From an uncultured Thalassovita sp. (lineage in GTDB: Bacteria; Bacteroidota; Bacteroidia; Cytophagales; Flammeovirgaceae): a stretch of 32,501 bases of DNA. Location: contig CAKZMZ010000379.1 of NCBI GenBank assembly GCA_937129345.1, positions 1 to 32,501 on the forward strand, given 5' to 3'. Of this stretch, positions 1-8,659 are shown in pieces (the first letter of the stretch is position 1; each line of letters starts with the position of its first letter). The position numbers and the translations under genes are program-made. The notes beneath the pieces were generated by a model that saw nothing but the letters and a program-made list of their open reading frames with translations, had not been told where the DNA came from and searched no databases.

Positions 1-1040
1 TAAAAGATGGCAATACTTTTTGGAAATACAGACAAGGTTTCACCAACAAAGATGCTTGGAGGCGAGACAATATCAATAAATTGATTGAGTCTATACACGA
101 AGGTTTAAAAGCACAGAGACCTAAAATGAAATTTGGTATTAGCCCTTCTGCAGTTTGGAGAAATGTATACGATAGCCCGCTTGGTTCTTTTACAAGGGCA
201 GGAGTAGCCAGCTACGACCACCTACACGCCGATGTAAGGCTTTGGCTACAAAAGGGCTGGATCGATTATGTAGCGCCACAAGTCTATTTCAGTACTGAAC
301 ATAAGCACGCCAATTACCGCACTTTAGTAAGTTGGTGGAACCGCAATGTTTTTAACAAGCATCTTTACATTGGCCATGCTGCCTATAAAATTTACTGGGA
401 TTCAGACAAAACTTGGTACAGCAAAGAAGAAATGCAACGGCAACTAAAATTTAATAGAAGCATGGGTGAAGTGAGAGGAAGTATTTTCTTCAGATCTGCT
501 TCTTTTTTGCGCAACCGTGGACATTTTAGGGACTCGTTAAAAACGACTTGGTACAAATATCCTGCAATTACACCGCCTATGCCATGGAAAGATGATGTAC
601 CTCCGATGAAGCCTAAAAGTTTTGTGATTACCCTAAACCATGAAGGCATGGAACTGACCTGGGAAAAACCTAAGGTAGCTAAGGATGGGGATCCAGTAAG
701 TAGGTACATCATTTACAAAGTACCCGAAAAAAGTCATCCTGATGTTATTGAAGACCCTAAACATATACTTGCTATTTTGCCAGAGCATAAACTTTCTTTT
801 ACTGACACTACCCAGTGTACTTATGAAAATGCAGACTATTTTATTACTTCTTTAGACAAGCTTAATAATGAAAGCGCTCCTGTACGGCCACAAATACAGC
901 CATTACTTGTACTTGGCAAGTATAGTTATGAAGAATTTAGGTACTACTATAACTTTTTTGAAAAAGGCATGAAACAACATTTTGGTTGGTTAGATCCAAA
1001 TTCAAATAAGGTATTAGAAGACAGCGAAGCTGGTAGGTAA
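1..1040 (+). CDS. GHL10/YngK-type glycoside hydrolase-like protein, 3' part, with C-terminal FN3-like domain
   Basis: The reading frame is open from the first complete codon at base 3, so the gene begins outside the window and the TTG at 81 offered by the ORF track is internal. The visible ~345 residues open with the end of a GHL10 (DUF187) TIM-barrel: a WRRDNINKLIE-like helix, then FGISPSAVWRN, then GWIDYVAPQVYFS, all typical of this glycosidase-like family. From about base 600 a segment with TWEKPKVAKDGDPVSRYIIYK looks like a fibronectin type III domain. The family is usually secreted and thought to act on cell-wall or polysaccharide glycans, but the N-terminus that would show a signal peptide is missing. 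The stop lies only 4 bases from the stop of the convergent outer-membrane gene. Family assignment is fairly sure; the substrate is unknown. Confidence 0.85.
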   Translation, partial: KDGNTFWKYRQGFTNKDAWRRDNINKLIESIHEGLKAQRPKMKFGISPSAVWRNVYDSPLGSFTRAGVASYDHLHADVRLWLQKGWIDYVAPQVYFSTEHKHANYRTLVSWWNRNVFNKHLYIGHAAYKIYWDSDKTWYSKEEMQRQLKFNRSMGEVRGSIFFRSASFLRNRGHFRDSLKTTWYKYPAITPPMPWKDDVPPMKPKSFVITLNHEGMELTWEKPKVAKDGDPVSRYIIYKVPEKSHPDVIEDPKHILAILPEHKLSFTDTTQCTYENADYFITSLDKLNNESAPVRPQIQPLLVLGKYSYEEFRYYYNFFEKGMKQHFGWLDPNSNKVLEDSEAGR

Positions 1041-1044
1041 AAAA

Positions 1045-4000
1045 TCAAAACAAAGCCGAAAGTTGTATATTACCTGTATGTATCAACTTTCTATCGGGAG
1101 ACTTTCTGCCTATATAAGTACTCTGTAATTGCAGACCATTTGCTAGCCTTTTTACTAAGTTAAAGCGTATTGTATGGTTAATACCATTTCTCAGGCCTTC
1201 TAGCATTTCGTAACCAAGCGCAGACTGCTCATCGCCTGAGTACGAAATTTTATAGCTACTTAGCGAAAAATTGATTTGTTGATTTTTACCCATGTTACTT
1301 TTCAATTGCAAACTCAGTTCATTTATGCTACCATGCACATTTCTTTTTTCTTGGGCATCGCTCAAAGCATCATCCAAAGCATTTTTTTTCTTTAGCTGAT
1401 AATAGGCCGTAACCTTCCACTTAACATTGGGCTGAAAACTGATAGAAGGCTTTATAAACCAACTCTGCACTTGATAATTCTGATTCAGCATAAAATCAGA
1501 TGCTCTGAGTGTATTGCTTTTGCCTACACTCAGTTGCTGAGTAAAATCTCTATTGATCAACCATCTAGCATTCAAAGACCATTCTTCAGAATTAAAGGAT
1601 TCATAACCACCGGAGAGCAATTGTTTTCTCAAGTTCTTTTTAAAATGTAAATCAAACCCAAACTGATGGTGGTACCTCTGAAAGAATAGCGTACTGTGTA
1701 AAGCCATTACACCAGAAATTAAGTCCTGATCAGGTATAGAAGTAAAATAAGGCATAAACCTTTCTAAAAAATCATCACCACTGGTTCTGTATGCAGCGTT
1801 AAAAAGATTGGTATATGACCATTTAGCAATAAAATGCTTCCAATTGTTTTGCTCTAAAACATGCTGCTCTCTCCATGTTTGAGGTGCAGAAATCGATAGT
1901 TTGTGCCTCAAATTGCTCATATAAACCTGTAAAAATTCATTGGTTGGCACAAAAAATTTTGCGTAATTTCTCTCATCTGGCAGTAAGGCCTCAAAAAATT
2001 CGTCCAACTCCTGAATGCCATTATCGTTATAGTCGCGCCAAGTATGTGTACCCATACCATTGGCTACATTAAGAAAAATAAAATCCCTTTTCAATTCTCT
2101 GCCAGTACCTGTGCTAAAGGTCAAGTCTTGCAAAATAGCCTCATTAAATAGTCTTTGGTGCCATGTTGCTTGTCCACTGAGGGTGTTTTCTTCTACATTA
2201 CCTCTATCGCTTTGGGTCTCTAACTTTCTAAGGTTGAACTTAATTTTAAATCGGCTATTGCCTTTTGCTTTGTTTGCCATAAGACTGAGAGTGTTGGTGC
2301 GCCGTAGTAAAGTGCTGTCTTGGCTTATTGGCTGCTCATCTGCACGGATATTATAAGCTATTTTATAATCGAGCTTAGCACTGTCTAGGCTTTTTACATA
2401 AAAAGTATGTGCTTGGTAATTGCTTAGGCCACTACTCAATAAGGCTTGCCTGTCGAGATTAAAATTGTGTTGATTTATTTCATAAGTGTAGCCATGCGTA
2501 CCCCAACTCATACTGTAATTGGCATCGCTCTTTAGAAAACCCCAATGGGTATTTCTGTTGTTTTTTTGAATTTGAAGCAGTGTTGACTGTAAATTTAATC
2601 CTATTCTACCAAACTTTTGTACACTCCCGAACTGATGCTGAAACCCCTGTAAGAAATCCTCTTTTTTTCTGAATCCTAATTGATAATGGATTTCACTTTT
2701 GTCTTTACCTACAATCCCAAAAGAAAAATTGCCGATCAAATCTTGTAGTGTATCTAACTGTTGGCTAAAGATTCCCCAAGAGCGTTGAAACTCAATATCT
2801 CTAAATCGATCTACTTGCTTAAAGTCGGCGCTTAGCCTTTCCAAAGAAAGAGAAGTTTGCCATGTATGGCTTTCAGAAAAAGACAAAGGGTTCTTTTTGC
2901 TAGTAAAGCCAATTCTAATGGCCTGCCCTTGGTTATCTGCATCGTGTAAATCTGATAAGGCATTTTGGTCTTGGTTAGAGAAGGCAGCCTCTGCAAAAAC
3001 CTCTGTATTTTTGCCAAGGTGGTATTTGCCACCAACACTTAGCATCTGTTTTAAATTAGGTGCAGTAATTTTATTTCCCACCGTATAACTGCCTTGTGGT
3101 TTTCCGTTTTCAGGAGCTACCCAAACAAATTCACTCCCATTGTTATTGGCGTCGCCTTTTATATAATTACCATTGCCCAAACCTACAAATACAAAACTAG
3201 GCCTGTAGAAAGGACCATCTCCTGCCAATGCCCTTTCAAAAACAACATGGCTCTTTCCCTCATAAATGCTGTCTTTTTGAGTGTAAAGTATTTGGTTGGC
3301 ACTGTACTCGGTCACTTCTTCAAGTTGGGGCTGTACAAATATGGACTGAACGCTATCGCCGGCTTGCGATAGGGCCTCAAAAGCATTTTGACTGGCCGAG
3401 AAAGTAATTGGTCTGTTTTTTAGGTCTGCCTCCCTGTACCAATCTGCATATACTTCCATATTACCGTGCTTTTGGCTTAGGCCTAGGTTTGTTGCCAACC
3501 TTCCGTAATCTTGAATAACATATTCATACTCCACCCGAACTCTAGAAAAAGCATCGAAAATAATACTTGCATTAAACGTGATTTCTGACTGATTGTAATC
3601 TATGATGTAGTCGTTCTCAAACCCTCTTTGCAGCTGAGTACCATTTAAAAAAATCCGCTCTGAGCCAGCAATGACCATAATAAAGGGCTCATTGTTATTG
3701 CCCAATAATTTATAAGGCCCTAAAACACCATTTTGAACGCTAAGTTGCCTGCTCACAAACTGCCCTTTGGCCATAGCAACACCTGCATTTACAGCCAACT
3801 TCTTTTCTGAGAGCGTATCAACCGCAAAGGCTTTAAGTTTTGCTCCGAGAACTTGTTTCCTATATTTGAGAAAATAATTTTGCCTTTGATTGTTTAGGCC
3901 AATATCTCCTGCCTCCAAACTTCCATTCTTATGTCTTAACGCCAGATAAACCTTATCTATCTCTCGCAACTGTCGAGTGTTACCTTCCGGCTGAAATGGT

Positions 4001-4578
4001 ATTTCTTGATCAGAAAGTATAGCCTCCAATGTGATATCATCCGTGAGTTTTCCATCTAGTTGCAGATTGAGCGTAGAGTTAAAAGTAGCATCTTGCTGGT
4101 TGCCCATTCTCAATCCTCGAGTAATTACTCCGTGTTTTCTTATGCCGGGTGTGTGCAGGACCTCTTCCTCGCTTAATGGAGATTCGACCAAAACTGTGTC
4201 GAGTTCTTGATAAGTGATAGCGTATTTACCCGCATTATAGTCTTCTTGAGATCTTAAGGAAAGCGTATCTGAAAAATTAATCGGGAAAACATCAAAAGTC
4301 ACTAAAAAGGAATCTATATCTACCCCAATTTCCTTGTTGTAATTTACATATACTTTGTGCGCATCTATGCTATAATCGAGTTGAATGTCTGACTTAGATA
4401 TAATATGTGCAGGCCTTATTTCTTTAATGGCAATACTCAGCGGGTCAATAGTCAGTGAATCGGGCACAAAGTGGTGAACACCATATTTTACCCAAACAGC
4501 TTTTTGGGTGTTTATTTGTGCCTGGCAAAAATCGACAATTAAAAAAAATGATATATAAAAAAATAAGCCTTTAACCAT
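1045..4578 (-). CDS. Large outer-membrane beta-strand protein, unassigned family
   Basis: This 1177-residue protein starts at an ATG followed by a signal peptide (MVKGLFFYISFFLIVDFCQAQ). Around residues 153-215 it carries a segment of the type NSTLNLQLDGKLTDDITLEA followed by FQPEGNTRQL and an EAGDIGL motif. I associate this segment with a Bacteroidota surface family reminiscent of parts of SprA, from memory and not from a search. A DYNDNGIQELDEF stretch near residue 850 resembles a calcium-binding loop. The second half is dense in alternating polar/aromatic strands and the protein ends in LSALF; a terminal Phe is the usual outer-membrane barrel signal. I infer an outer-membrane protein with a periplasmic N-terminal part. 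It is divergent from the OxyR-like gene and convergent with the hydrolase. The specific function is not recognised. Confidence 0.8.
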   Translation of the reverse strand: MVKGLFFYISFFLIVDFCQAQINTQKAVWVKYGVHHFVPDSLTIDPLSIAIKEIRPAHIISKSDIQLDYSIDAHKVYVNYNKEIGVDIDSFLVTFDVFPINFSDTLSLRSQEDYNAGKYAITYQELDTVLVESPLSEEEVLHTPGIRKHGVITRGLRMGNQQDATFNSTLNLQLDGKLTDDITLEAILSDQEIPFQPEGNTRQLREIDKVYLALRHKNGSLEAGDIGLNNQRQNYFLKYRKQVLGAKLKAFAVDTLSEKKLAVNAGVAMAKGQFVSRQLSVQNGVLGPYKLLGNNNEPFIMVIAGSERIFLNGTQLQRGFENDYIIDYNQSEITFNASIIFDAFSRVRVEYEYVIQDYGRLATNLGLSQKHGNMEVYADWYREADLKNRPITFSASQNAFEALSQAGDSVQSIFVQPQLEEVTEYSANQILYTQKDSIYEGKSHVVFERALAGDGPFYRPSFVFVGLGNGNYIKGDANNNGSEFVWVAPENGKPQGSYTVGNKITAPNLKQMLSVGGKYHLGKNTEVFAEAAFSNQDQNALSDLHDADNQGQAIRIGFTSKKNPLSFSESHTWQTSLSLERLSADFKQVDRFRDIEFQRSWGIFSQQLDTLQDLIGNFSFGIVGKDKSEIHYQLGFRKKEDFLQGFQHQFGSVQKFGRIGLNLQSTLLQIQKNNRNTHWGFLKSDANYSMSWGTHGYTYEINQHNFNLDRQALLSSGLSNYQAHTFYVKSLDSAKLDYKIAYNIRADEQPISQDSTLLRRTNTLSLMANKAKGNSRFKIKFNLRKLETQSDRGNVEENTLSGQATWHQRLFNEAILQDLTFSTGTGRELKRDFIFLNVANGMGTHTWRDYNDNGIQELDEFFEALLPDERNYAKFFVPTNEFLQVYMSNLRHKLSISAPQTWREQHVLEQNNWKHFIAKWSYTNLFNAAYRTSGDDFLERFMPYFTSIPDQDLISGVMALHSTLFFQRYHHQFGFDLHFKKNLRKQLLSGGYESFNSEEWSLNARWLINRDFTQQLSVGKSNTLRASDFMLNQNYQVQSWFIKPSISFQPNVKWKVTAYYQLKKKNALDDALSDAQEKRNVHGSINELSLQLKSNMGKNQQINFSLSSYKISYSGDEQSALGYEMLEGLRNGINHTIRFNLVKRLANGLQLQSTYIGRKSPDRKLIHTGNIQLSALF

Positions 4579-4798
4579 GCGTCTCTAAAAACGCTGGTGC
4601 GCTTATCCCATTTTATCCTTTGCGACTTAGTTTGCTGTTAAATAGAAGTCAATAACCTTTACCTATAGTCTTATTTCCTTTTTTTGATTACTTTTAGTAA
4701 TCAAATAGGGCATTCTTTAAAAACTTATCTTAATTAGAGTTTTTAGGGATATGCATCAAAATACTATCAATTAAGTTTTGTCAAATTAATTTTTAAGT
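4579..4798. promoter_or_regulatory. Divergent intergenic promoter region
   Basis: This 220-base AT-rich gap separates two genes that are transcribed away from each other, so it should hold both promoters. The only distinct structure seen is the palindrome at 4683-4705, listed separately. I could not place Bacteroidota -33/-7 elements with confidence. Confidence 0.6.
4683..4705. promoter_or_regulatory. Perfect 10-bp inverted repeat, candidate LysR-type operator
   Basis: The sequence TTTGATTACT-TTT-AGTAATCAAA has two perfect 10-base arms with a 3-base spacer. Within it TTACTTTTAGTAA fits the T-N11-A dyad expected of LysR-type regulator boxes. It sits about 94 bases before the start of the OxyR-like gene and 105 bases from the divergent outer-membrane gene, the usual position for an autoregulatory site. 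Function as an operator is inferred; a hairpin role is possible. Confidence 0.45.
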
Positions 4799-5749
4799 AT
4801 GGTTACACTCATACAGCTAGAATACATCATTGCTGTAGACACTCATCGGCATTTTGCCAAAGCAGCTCAAAAGTGTTTTGTGACACAACCCACCCTGAGC
4901 ATGCAAATTAAAAAATTAGAAGAACACCTTGGCGTGGTTATTTTTGACCGCAGTAAACAACCCGTCGTGCCCACAGCTATAGGTGAGAAAATAATTGAGC
5001 AGTCTAGAATTATTTTACGTGAGTCTCATAAGCTTCCTCAAATCATTAACTCATTTAACGATTTTGTAAAAGGCCATCTTACTATTGGAATCTTACCTAC
5101 TTTGGGACCCTATTTAGTGCCTCAAATAGCAGGGAGTTTTACTGAAGCGTATCCTGCAATAAGCATCCATATAAAAGAACTTAACCCGAAAGAATTGCTA
5201 AATGGTCTAAAAAAAGATGTAATTGACCTTGGCATTACTGCCGCACCAGTCTTAGATGATACACTTTTTACAAAAAGCCTATTCTTTGAAGAAATTATGC
5301 TATATGTGAATGAAGGGAAATATTTAAAAAAAACTGATGATCATATTAGTATAGATGAGCTTGATAAATCCATACTTAAGATTGTGAGTAAAGAGCATCC
5401 GTTAAGGCAAGATACTTTGCAACTCGCAGCTTATTTGAAAAATACCAATGGAAAAACGTTTTTTAAGTATGAAGGCGATTCCATAGAAACCTTAAAGTTA
5501 TTGGTAGAAAAAGAGGGAGGTTTCACATTTATACCTGAAATGTCTGCAAAAGCCCATCAAAGAACTCAAAGTGCAAGATACATGCACCTCAAAGACTTTA
5601 AACCGCTTAGAGAAATTGTAATGGTAGTAACTAAGCAAAACCCTAATGAGCGCTTGGCCAATTTATTAGCTAAGCACATTAAAGAAAACGTTACCCCATC
5701 TCTACTTAACCAAAGTCGGGGAAAAGTTATTGGCTCACTTTATGAGTAA
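4799..5749 (+). CDS. LysR-family regulator, OxyR-like, without the redox cysteines
   Basis: This 316-residue protein has an N-terminal winged HTH (LEYIIAVDTHRHFAKAAQKC, then TQPTLSMQIKKLEEHLG) and a LysR substrate-binding domain from about residue 90 (LTIGILPTLGPYLVP). Its closest remembered family is the Bacteroidota OxyR hydrogen-peroxide activator, with the same length and the SIETLKLLVEKEGGFTFIPE block matching the E. coli SLETLRNMVAAGSGITLLP region. Where E. coli OxyR has GHC199LRDQAMGFC208, this protein has EHP201LRQDTLQLA210, so both disulfide cysteines are gone. The only cysteine is C26 in the HTH. A direct thiol peroxide switch is therefore not possible as in OxyR. The gene probably responds to another ligand. 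It is divergent from the outer-membrane gene and overlaps dxs at its 3' end. Confidence 0.85.
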   Translation: MVTLIQLEYIIAVDTHRHFAKAAQKCFVTQPTLSMQIKKLEEHLGVVIFDRSKQPVVPTAIGEKIIEQSRIILRESHKLPQIINSFNDFVKGHLTIGILPTLGPYLVPQIAGSFTEAYPAISIHIKELNPKELLNGLKKDVIDLGITAAPVLDDTLFTKSLFFEEIMLYVNEGKYLKKTDDHISIDELDKSILKIVSKEHPLRQDTLQLAAYLKNTNGKTFFKYEGDSIETLKLLVEKEGGFTFIPEMSAKAHQRTQSARYMHLKDFKPLREIVMVVTKQNPNERLANLLAKHIKENVTPSLLNQSRGKVIGSLYE

Positions 5750-7664
5750 CAAATTCAGGAATATTCACCATTTCCATTACGGCTTTTTCTATGCCTTCAG
5801 GACTAAAGCCTGCGTAATGTTGCAGCTCTATTTGCTCGCCTTGCTCAATTACCTCATCAGGAATACCCAACCTTCTTACCACAGTATTTTTGTACTGGTA
5901 GTCGGCCATAAATTCTAAAATGGCACTGCCAAAGCCACCTTGTACGCATCCATCTTCTATGGTAATCACCTTATCAAATTTGTTAAAAACCTCATGCAAA
6001 AGGTCTTCGTCCAAAGGTTTAACAAAACGCATATCATAATGAGCGGCGTCAATACCTTTTATTTCTAGTTTCTTGGCCACTTCTCGAGCATAATTACCAA
6101 CATGACCAATGGTGAGCAAAGCAATGTCTTTACCATCTTTTAATTTTCTTCCTGTGCCAACTTTAACTTCTTCAAGCGGAGTTTGCCATTCGGGCATTAC
6201 ACCTTGCCCACGAGGATACCTAATGGTAAATGCGCCTTCTCTTGGTAGCTGTGCCGTATACATCAGATTTCTGAGCTCAGCTTCGTTCATTGGGGCAGAA
6301 ACGACCATGTTTGGCACACAACGCATGAATGCTAAGTCGTAAGCACCATGGTGCGTAGCGCCATCAGCACCTGCAAAGCCGGCCCTGTCTAGGCAGAAAA
6401 TCACATGTAAATTTTGTACACAAACATCATGGATTACTTGATCGTATGCACGCTGCATAAAACTTGAGTAGATATTGCAAAAGGGGATCATCCCCTGTGT
6501 AGCCAAACCTGCTGAAAGCGTTACTGCGTGCTGCTCTGCAATACCCACATCAAAGGCACGCTCGGGTAGTGCCTTCATCATTATATTCATGGAAGAACCC
6601 GAGGGCATGGCAGGAGTAATTCCCACTATTTTTTCATTCATTTTGGCCAATTCTACTATGGTATTGCCAAAAACTTGTTGATATTTTGGTGGTTGAGGCG
6701 TATCGTAAACTTTCTTTTTTATCTCTCCGGTTATCTTGTCAAACTTGCCTGGTGCATGCCATTTGGTCTGGTTTTTCTCAGCTGGTAAATAGCCCTTACC
6801 TTTTGTTGTAATGCAGTGCAACAACTTGGGGCCCGGAATATTTTTTAAGTCTTCCATAACACTTACCAAGTGGTTAATGTCATGTCCATCTACAGGTCCG
6901 AAATATCTCAGATTTAATGCCTCAAATAAATTGCTATGATTTAAAATTGTAGACTTTATTAAGTGGTCTATTTTCTGAACCGCCTCCCTAGCACCTGGAG
7001 CCAACTTCTCTATTTTACCAAATAACTTCCATACATCATCTTTAAACTTATTATAAATCTGAGAAGTAGTTATATCGGTAAGGTAATCTTTAAGTGCACC
7101 CACATTTGGGTCTATAGACATGCAGTTATCGTTGAGCACGATCAAAAGATTGGTGTCAGATACGCCTGCGTGGTTCATACCCTCGAAAGCCAAGCCTGCT
7201 GTCATTGCACCGTCGCCTATTACGGCAATGTGCTGGCGTTCGTGCTCGCCTTTTAATTTGGAGGCAATGGCCATACCCAAGGCCGCGGAAATAGAAGTAG
7301 ACGAATGGCCAACACCAAATGTATCGTACTCGCTCTCCGCCCTTCGGGGGAAACCTGAAAGGCCTTCGTAGCGCCTGTTGGTATGGAATCTCTCTCTTCT
7401 GCCCGTTAATATCTTATGCCCATATGCTTGGTGTCCAACATCCCAAACTAGTTGATCGTAAGGCGTGTTGAAAACATGGTGTAAAGCTACTGTTAGTTCT
7501 ACCACACCTAAACTAGCACCGAAGTGGCCACCGAAAACAGAAACATTGTCTATTATGTATTGTCTTAATTCTTCGCAAACCTTGTAAAGCTCAGTAGAAT
7601 CTACATTTCTTAAATCTGCTGGCTTATTTATATTCTGAAGAAGTTTTCCAGGCTCTATTAACAT
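5727..7664 (-). CDS. dxs: 1-deoxy-D-xylulose-5-phosphate synthase
   Basis: Dxs condenses pyruvate and glyceraldehyde 3-phosphate to DXP, the first step of the MEP isoprenoid pathway, using thiamine diphosphate in the cytoplasm. I chose the ATG at 7664 (MLIEPGKLL, 645 residues, normal family length). The ORF track extends to a GTG at 7682, which would add only MKKDNK. Visible landmarks are FGGHFGASLG and WDVGHQAYGHK with the two N-terminal histidines, the GDGAMTAG...ND thiamine-diphosphate motif around residues 151-180, the catalytic glutamate in VGIAEQHAV, the IRYPRGQG loop and a transketolase C-terminal domain (GCVQGGFGSA). All catalytic features look intact. The last 23 bases overlap the convergent OxyR-like gene. 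The gene is alone, with a long upstream gap and no obvious operon partner. Confidence 0.97.
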   Translation of the reverse strand: MLIEPGKLLQNINKPADLRNVDSTELYKVCEELRQYIIDNVSVFGGHFGASLGVVELTVALHHVFNTPYDQLVWDVGHQAYGHKILTGRRERFHTNRRYEGLSGFPRRAESEYDTFGVGHSSTSISAALGMAIASKLKGEHERQHIAVIGDGAMTAGLAFEGMNHAGVSDTNLLIVLNDNCMSIDPNVGALKDYLTDITTSQIYNKFKDDVWKLFGKIEKLAPGAREAVQKIDHLIKSTILNHSNLFEALNLRYFGPVDGHDINHLVSVMEDLKNIPGPKLLHCITTKGKGYLPAEKNQTKWHAPGKFDKITGEIKKKVYDTPQPPKYQQVFGNTIVELAKMNEKIVGITPAMPSGSSMNIMMKALPERAFDVGIAEQHAVTLSAGLATQGMIPFCNIYSSFMQRAYDQVIHDVCVQNLHVIFCLDRAGFAGADGATHHGAYDLAFMRCVPNMVVSAPMNEAELRNLMYTAQLPREGAFTIRYPRGQGVMPEWQTPLEEVKVGTGRKLKDGKDIALLTIGHVGNYAREVAKKLEIKGIDAAHYDMRFVKPLDEDLLHEVFNKFDKVITIEDGCVQGGFGSAILEFMADYQYKNTVVRRLGIPDEVIEQGEQIELQHYAGFSPEGIEKAVMEMVNIPEFVTHKVSQ

Positions 7665-8143
7665 TTTATTATCTTTTTTCACTCGTATGCGGCAACAAAT
7701 GTCTTAAAAATATAAGCAAGGCACAATAAGAAAATGCTTATTTTAATCCTTGTTCAAAGATTAACCTGCCGATTTAGTTAAATGTTTATAATTGGTTGGA
7801 GTGAACTATTTCCCTTTTGAAGGAGATAGGGACTGTATTTGAATCTATTAAATATAAACATAATCAGTTATACAGTGAGAACTTTACCAAGTATTGTAAA
7901 CAATTGTTAATCCGCAAAATATTTTTTATAATATCTTCAACTTAAAACCAAATTATTAGGATAAATATTGATTTAAAACCATTTTAAAGTAGGCTAAGGA
8001 ACTGAACGACCTAGAATCCGCTTTTTACATTTTTTTGAATCTCGAAGTGCCTATCTTAAGATTTGAACTGTTTATTCAACAGCTCAACTTTTCAAGCAGT
8101 AAAATTATCGGTCAGTTTTTACTTTAAAACAAACTATATAAAA
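7665..8143. other. Long divergent intergenic region between dxs and the macro-domain gene
   Basis: About 480 AT-rich bases without a credible ORF on either strand. It should contain the promoters of dxs (leftward) and of the macro-domain gene (rightward). Two overlapping short palindromes, ATTGT-AA-ACAAT and AACAATTGTT, lie at 7893-7908, but at this base composition they may be chance. No riboswitch, tRNA or terminator could be recognised by eye. In particular I could not make out a TPP riboswitch core ahead of dxs. Confidence 0.5.
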
Positions 8144-8659
8144 ATGATACAGGTATTTAAAGGAGACATTACTACAGTTGAAGATGACGCTATTGTAAAT
8201 GCCGCCAATCCTTCTTTGCTAGGTGGCGGAGGTGTTGACGGCGCTATTCACCGTGTAGGTGGCCCCAGTATTTTGGAAGAATGCAAAGCCATTAGGGTAA
8301 AACAAGGCAAATGCCCTACTGGAGAGTCTGTAATTACCAATGCAGGAAAATTACCAGCAAAATACGTTATCCATACAGTTGGACCTGTTTGGGAAGGTGG
8401 GAATAAAAACGAAGCCGCACTGCTTGCTGCTTGTTATAAAAATTCGCTCGAGCTTTGTGTTGAACACAACATCAAATCCGTGGCTTTTCCTAATATTTCT
8501 ACAGGAATTTACGGATACCCTAAAGAAGAAGCGGCTGAAGTAGCCATTACAGCAGTAAAAGAATACCTTGATCAAAATAAGGAAATACAGATTGATGTGA
8601 GCTTTGTATGTTTTGATGAAGAAAATTATGAACTTTATCAAAAATTACTGGAAGCTTAA
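8144..8659 (+). CDS. Macro-domain ADP-ribose hydrolase (O-acetyl-ADP-ribose deacetylase family)
   Basis: A single-domain macro protein of 171 residues. I start it at the ATG at 8144 ([13 protein letters not shown]) because macro domains of the YmdB/TM_0508-like group begin there. The ORF track start at 8063 adds 27 residues with no family resemblance. Motifs are NAAN at 19-22, the [10 protein letters not shown] loop at 27-36, the HTVGPVW strand around 77-83 and [12 protein letters not shown] at 115-126. These form the ADP-ribose pocket and are intact. The group removes acetyl or ADP-ribose moieties from O-acetyl-ADP-ribose or modified proteins. Its stop codon shares bases with the stop of the convergent giant surface gene. 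No sirtuin or ADP-ribosyltransferase partner is seen in this window, so the substrate is open. Confidence 0.93.
   Translation: MIQVFKGDITTVEDDAIVNAANPSLLGGGGVDGAIHRVGGPSILEECKAIRVKQGKCPTGESVITNAGKLPAKYVIHTVGPVWEGGNKNEAALLAACYKNSLELCVEHNIKSVAFPNISTGIYGYPKEEAAEVAITAVKEYLDQNKEIQIDVSFVCFDEENYELYQKLLEA

Noticed and set aside
7893-7908. Overlapping palindromes ahead of the macro-domain gene
   Set aside because: Short and AT-only in character; likely by chance at this composition, so not listed as an operator.
8063-8143. N-terminal extension of the macro-domain ORF
   Set aside because: The added residues have no family similarity, and the ATG at 8144 gives the standard macro-domain N-terminus.
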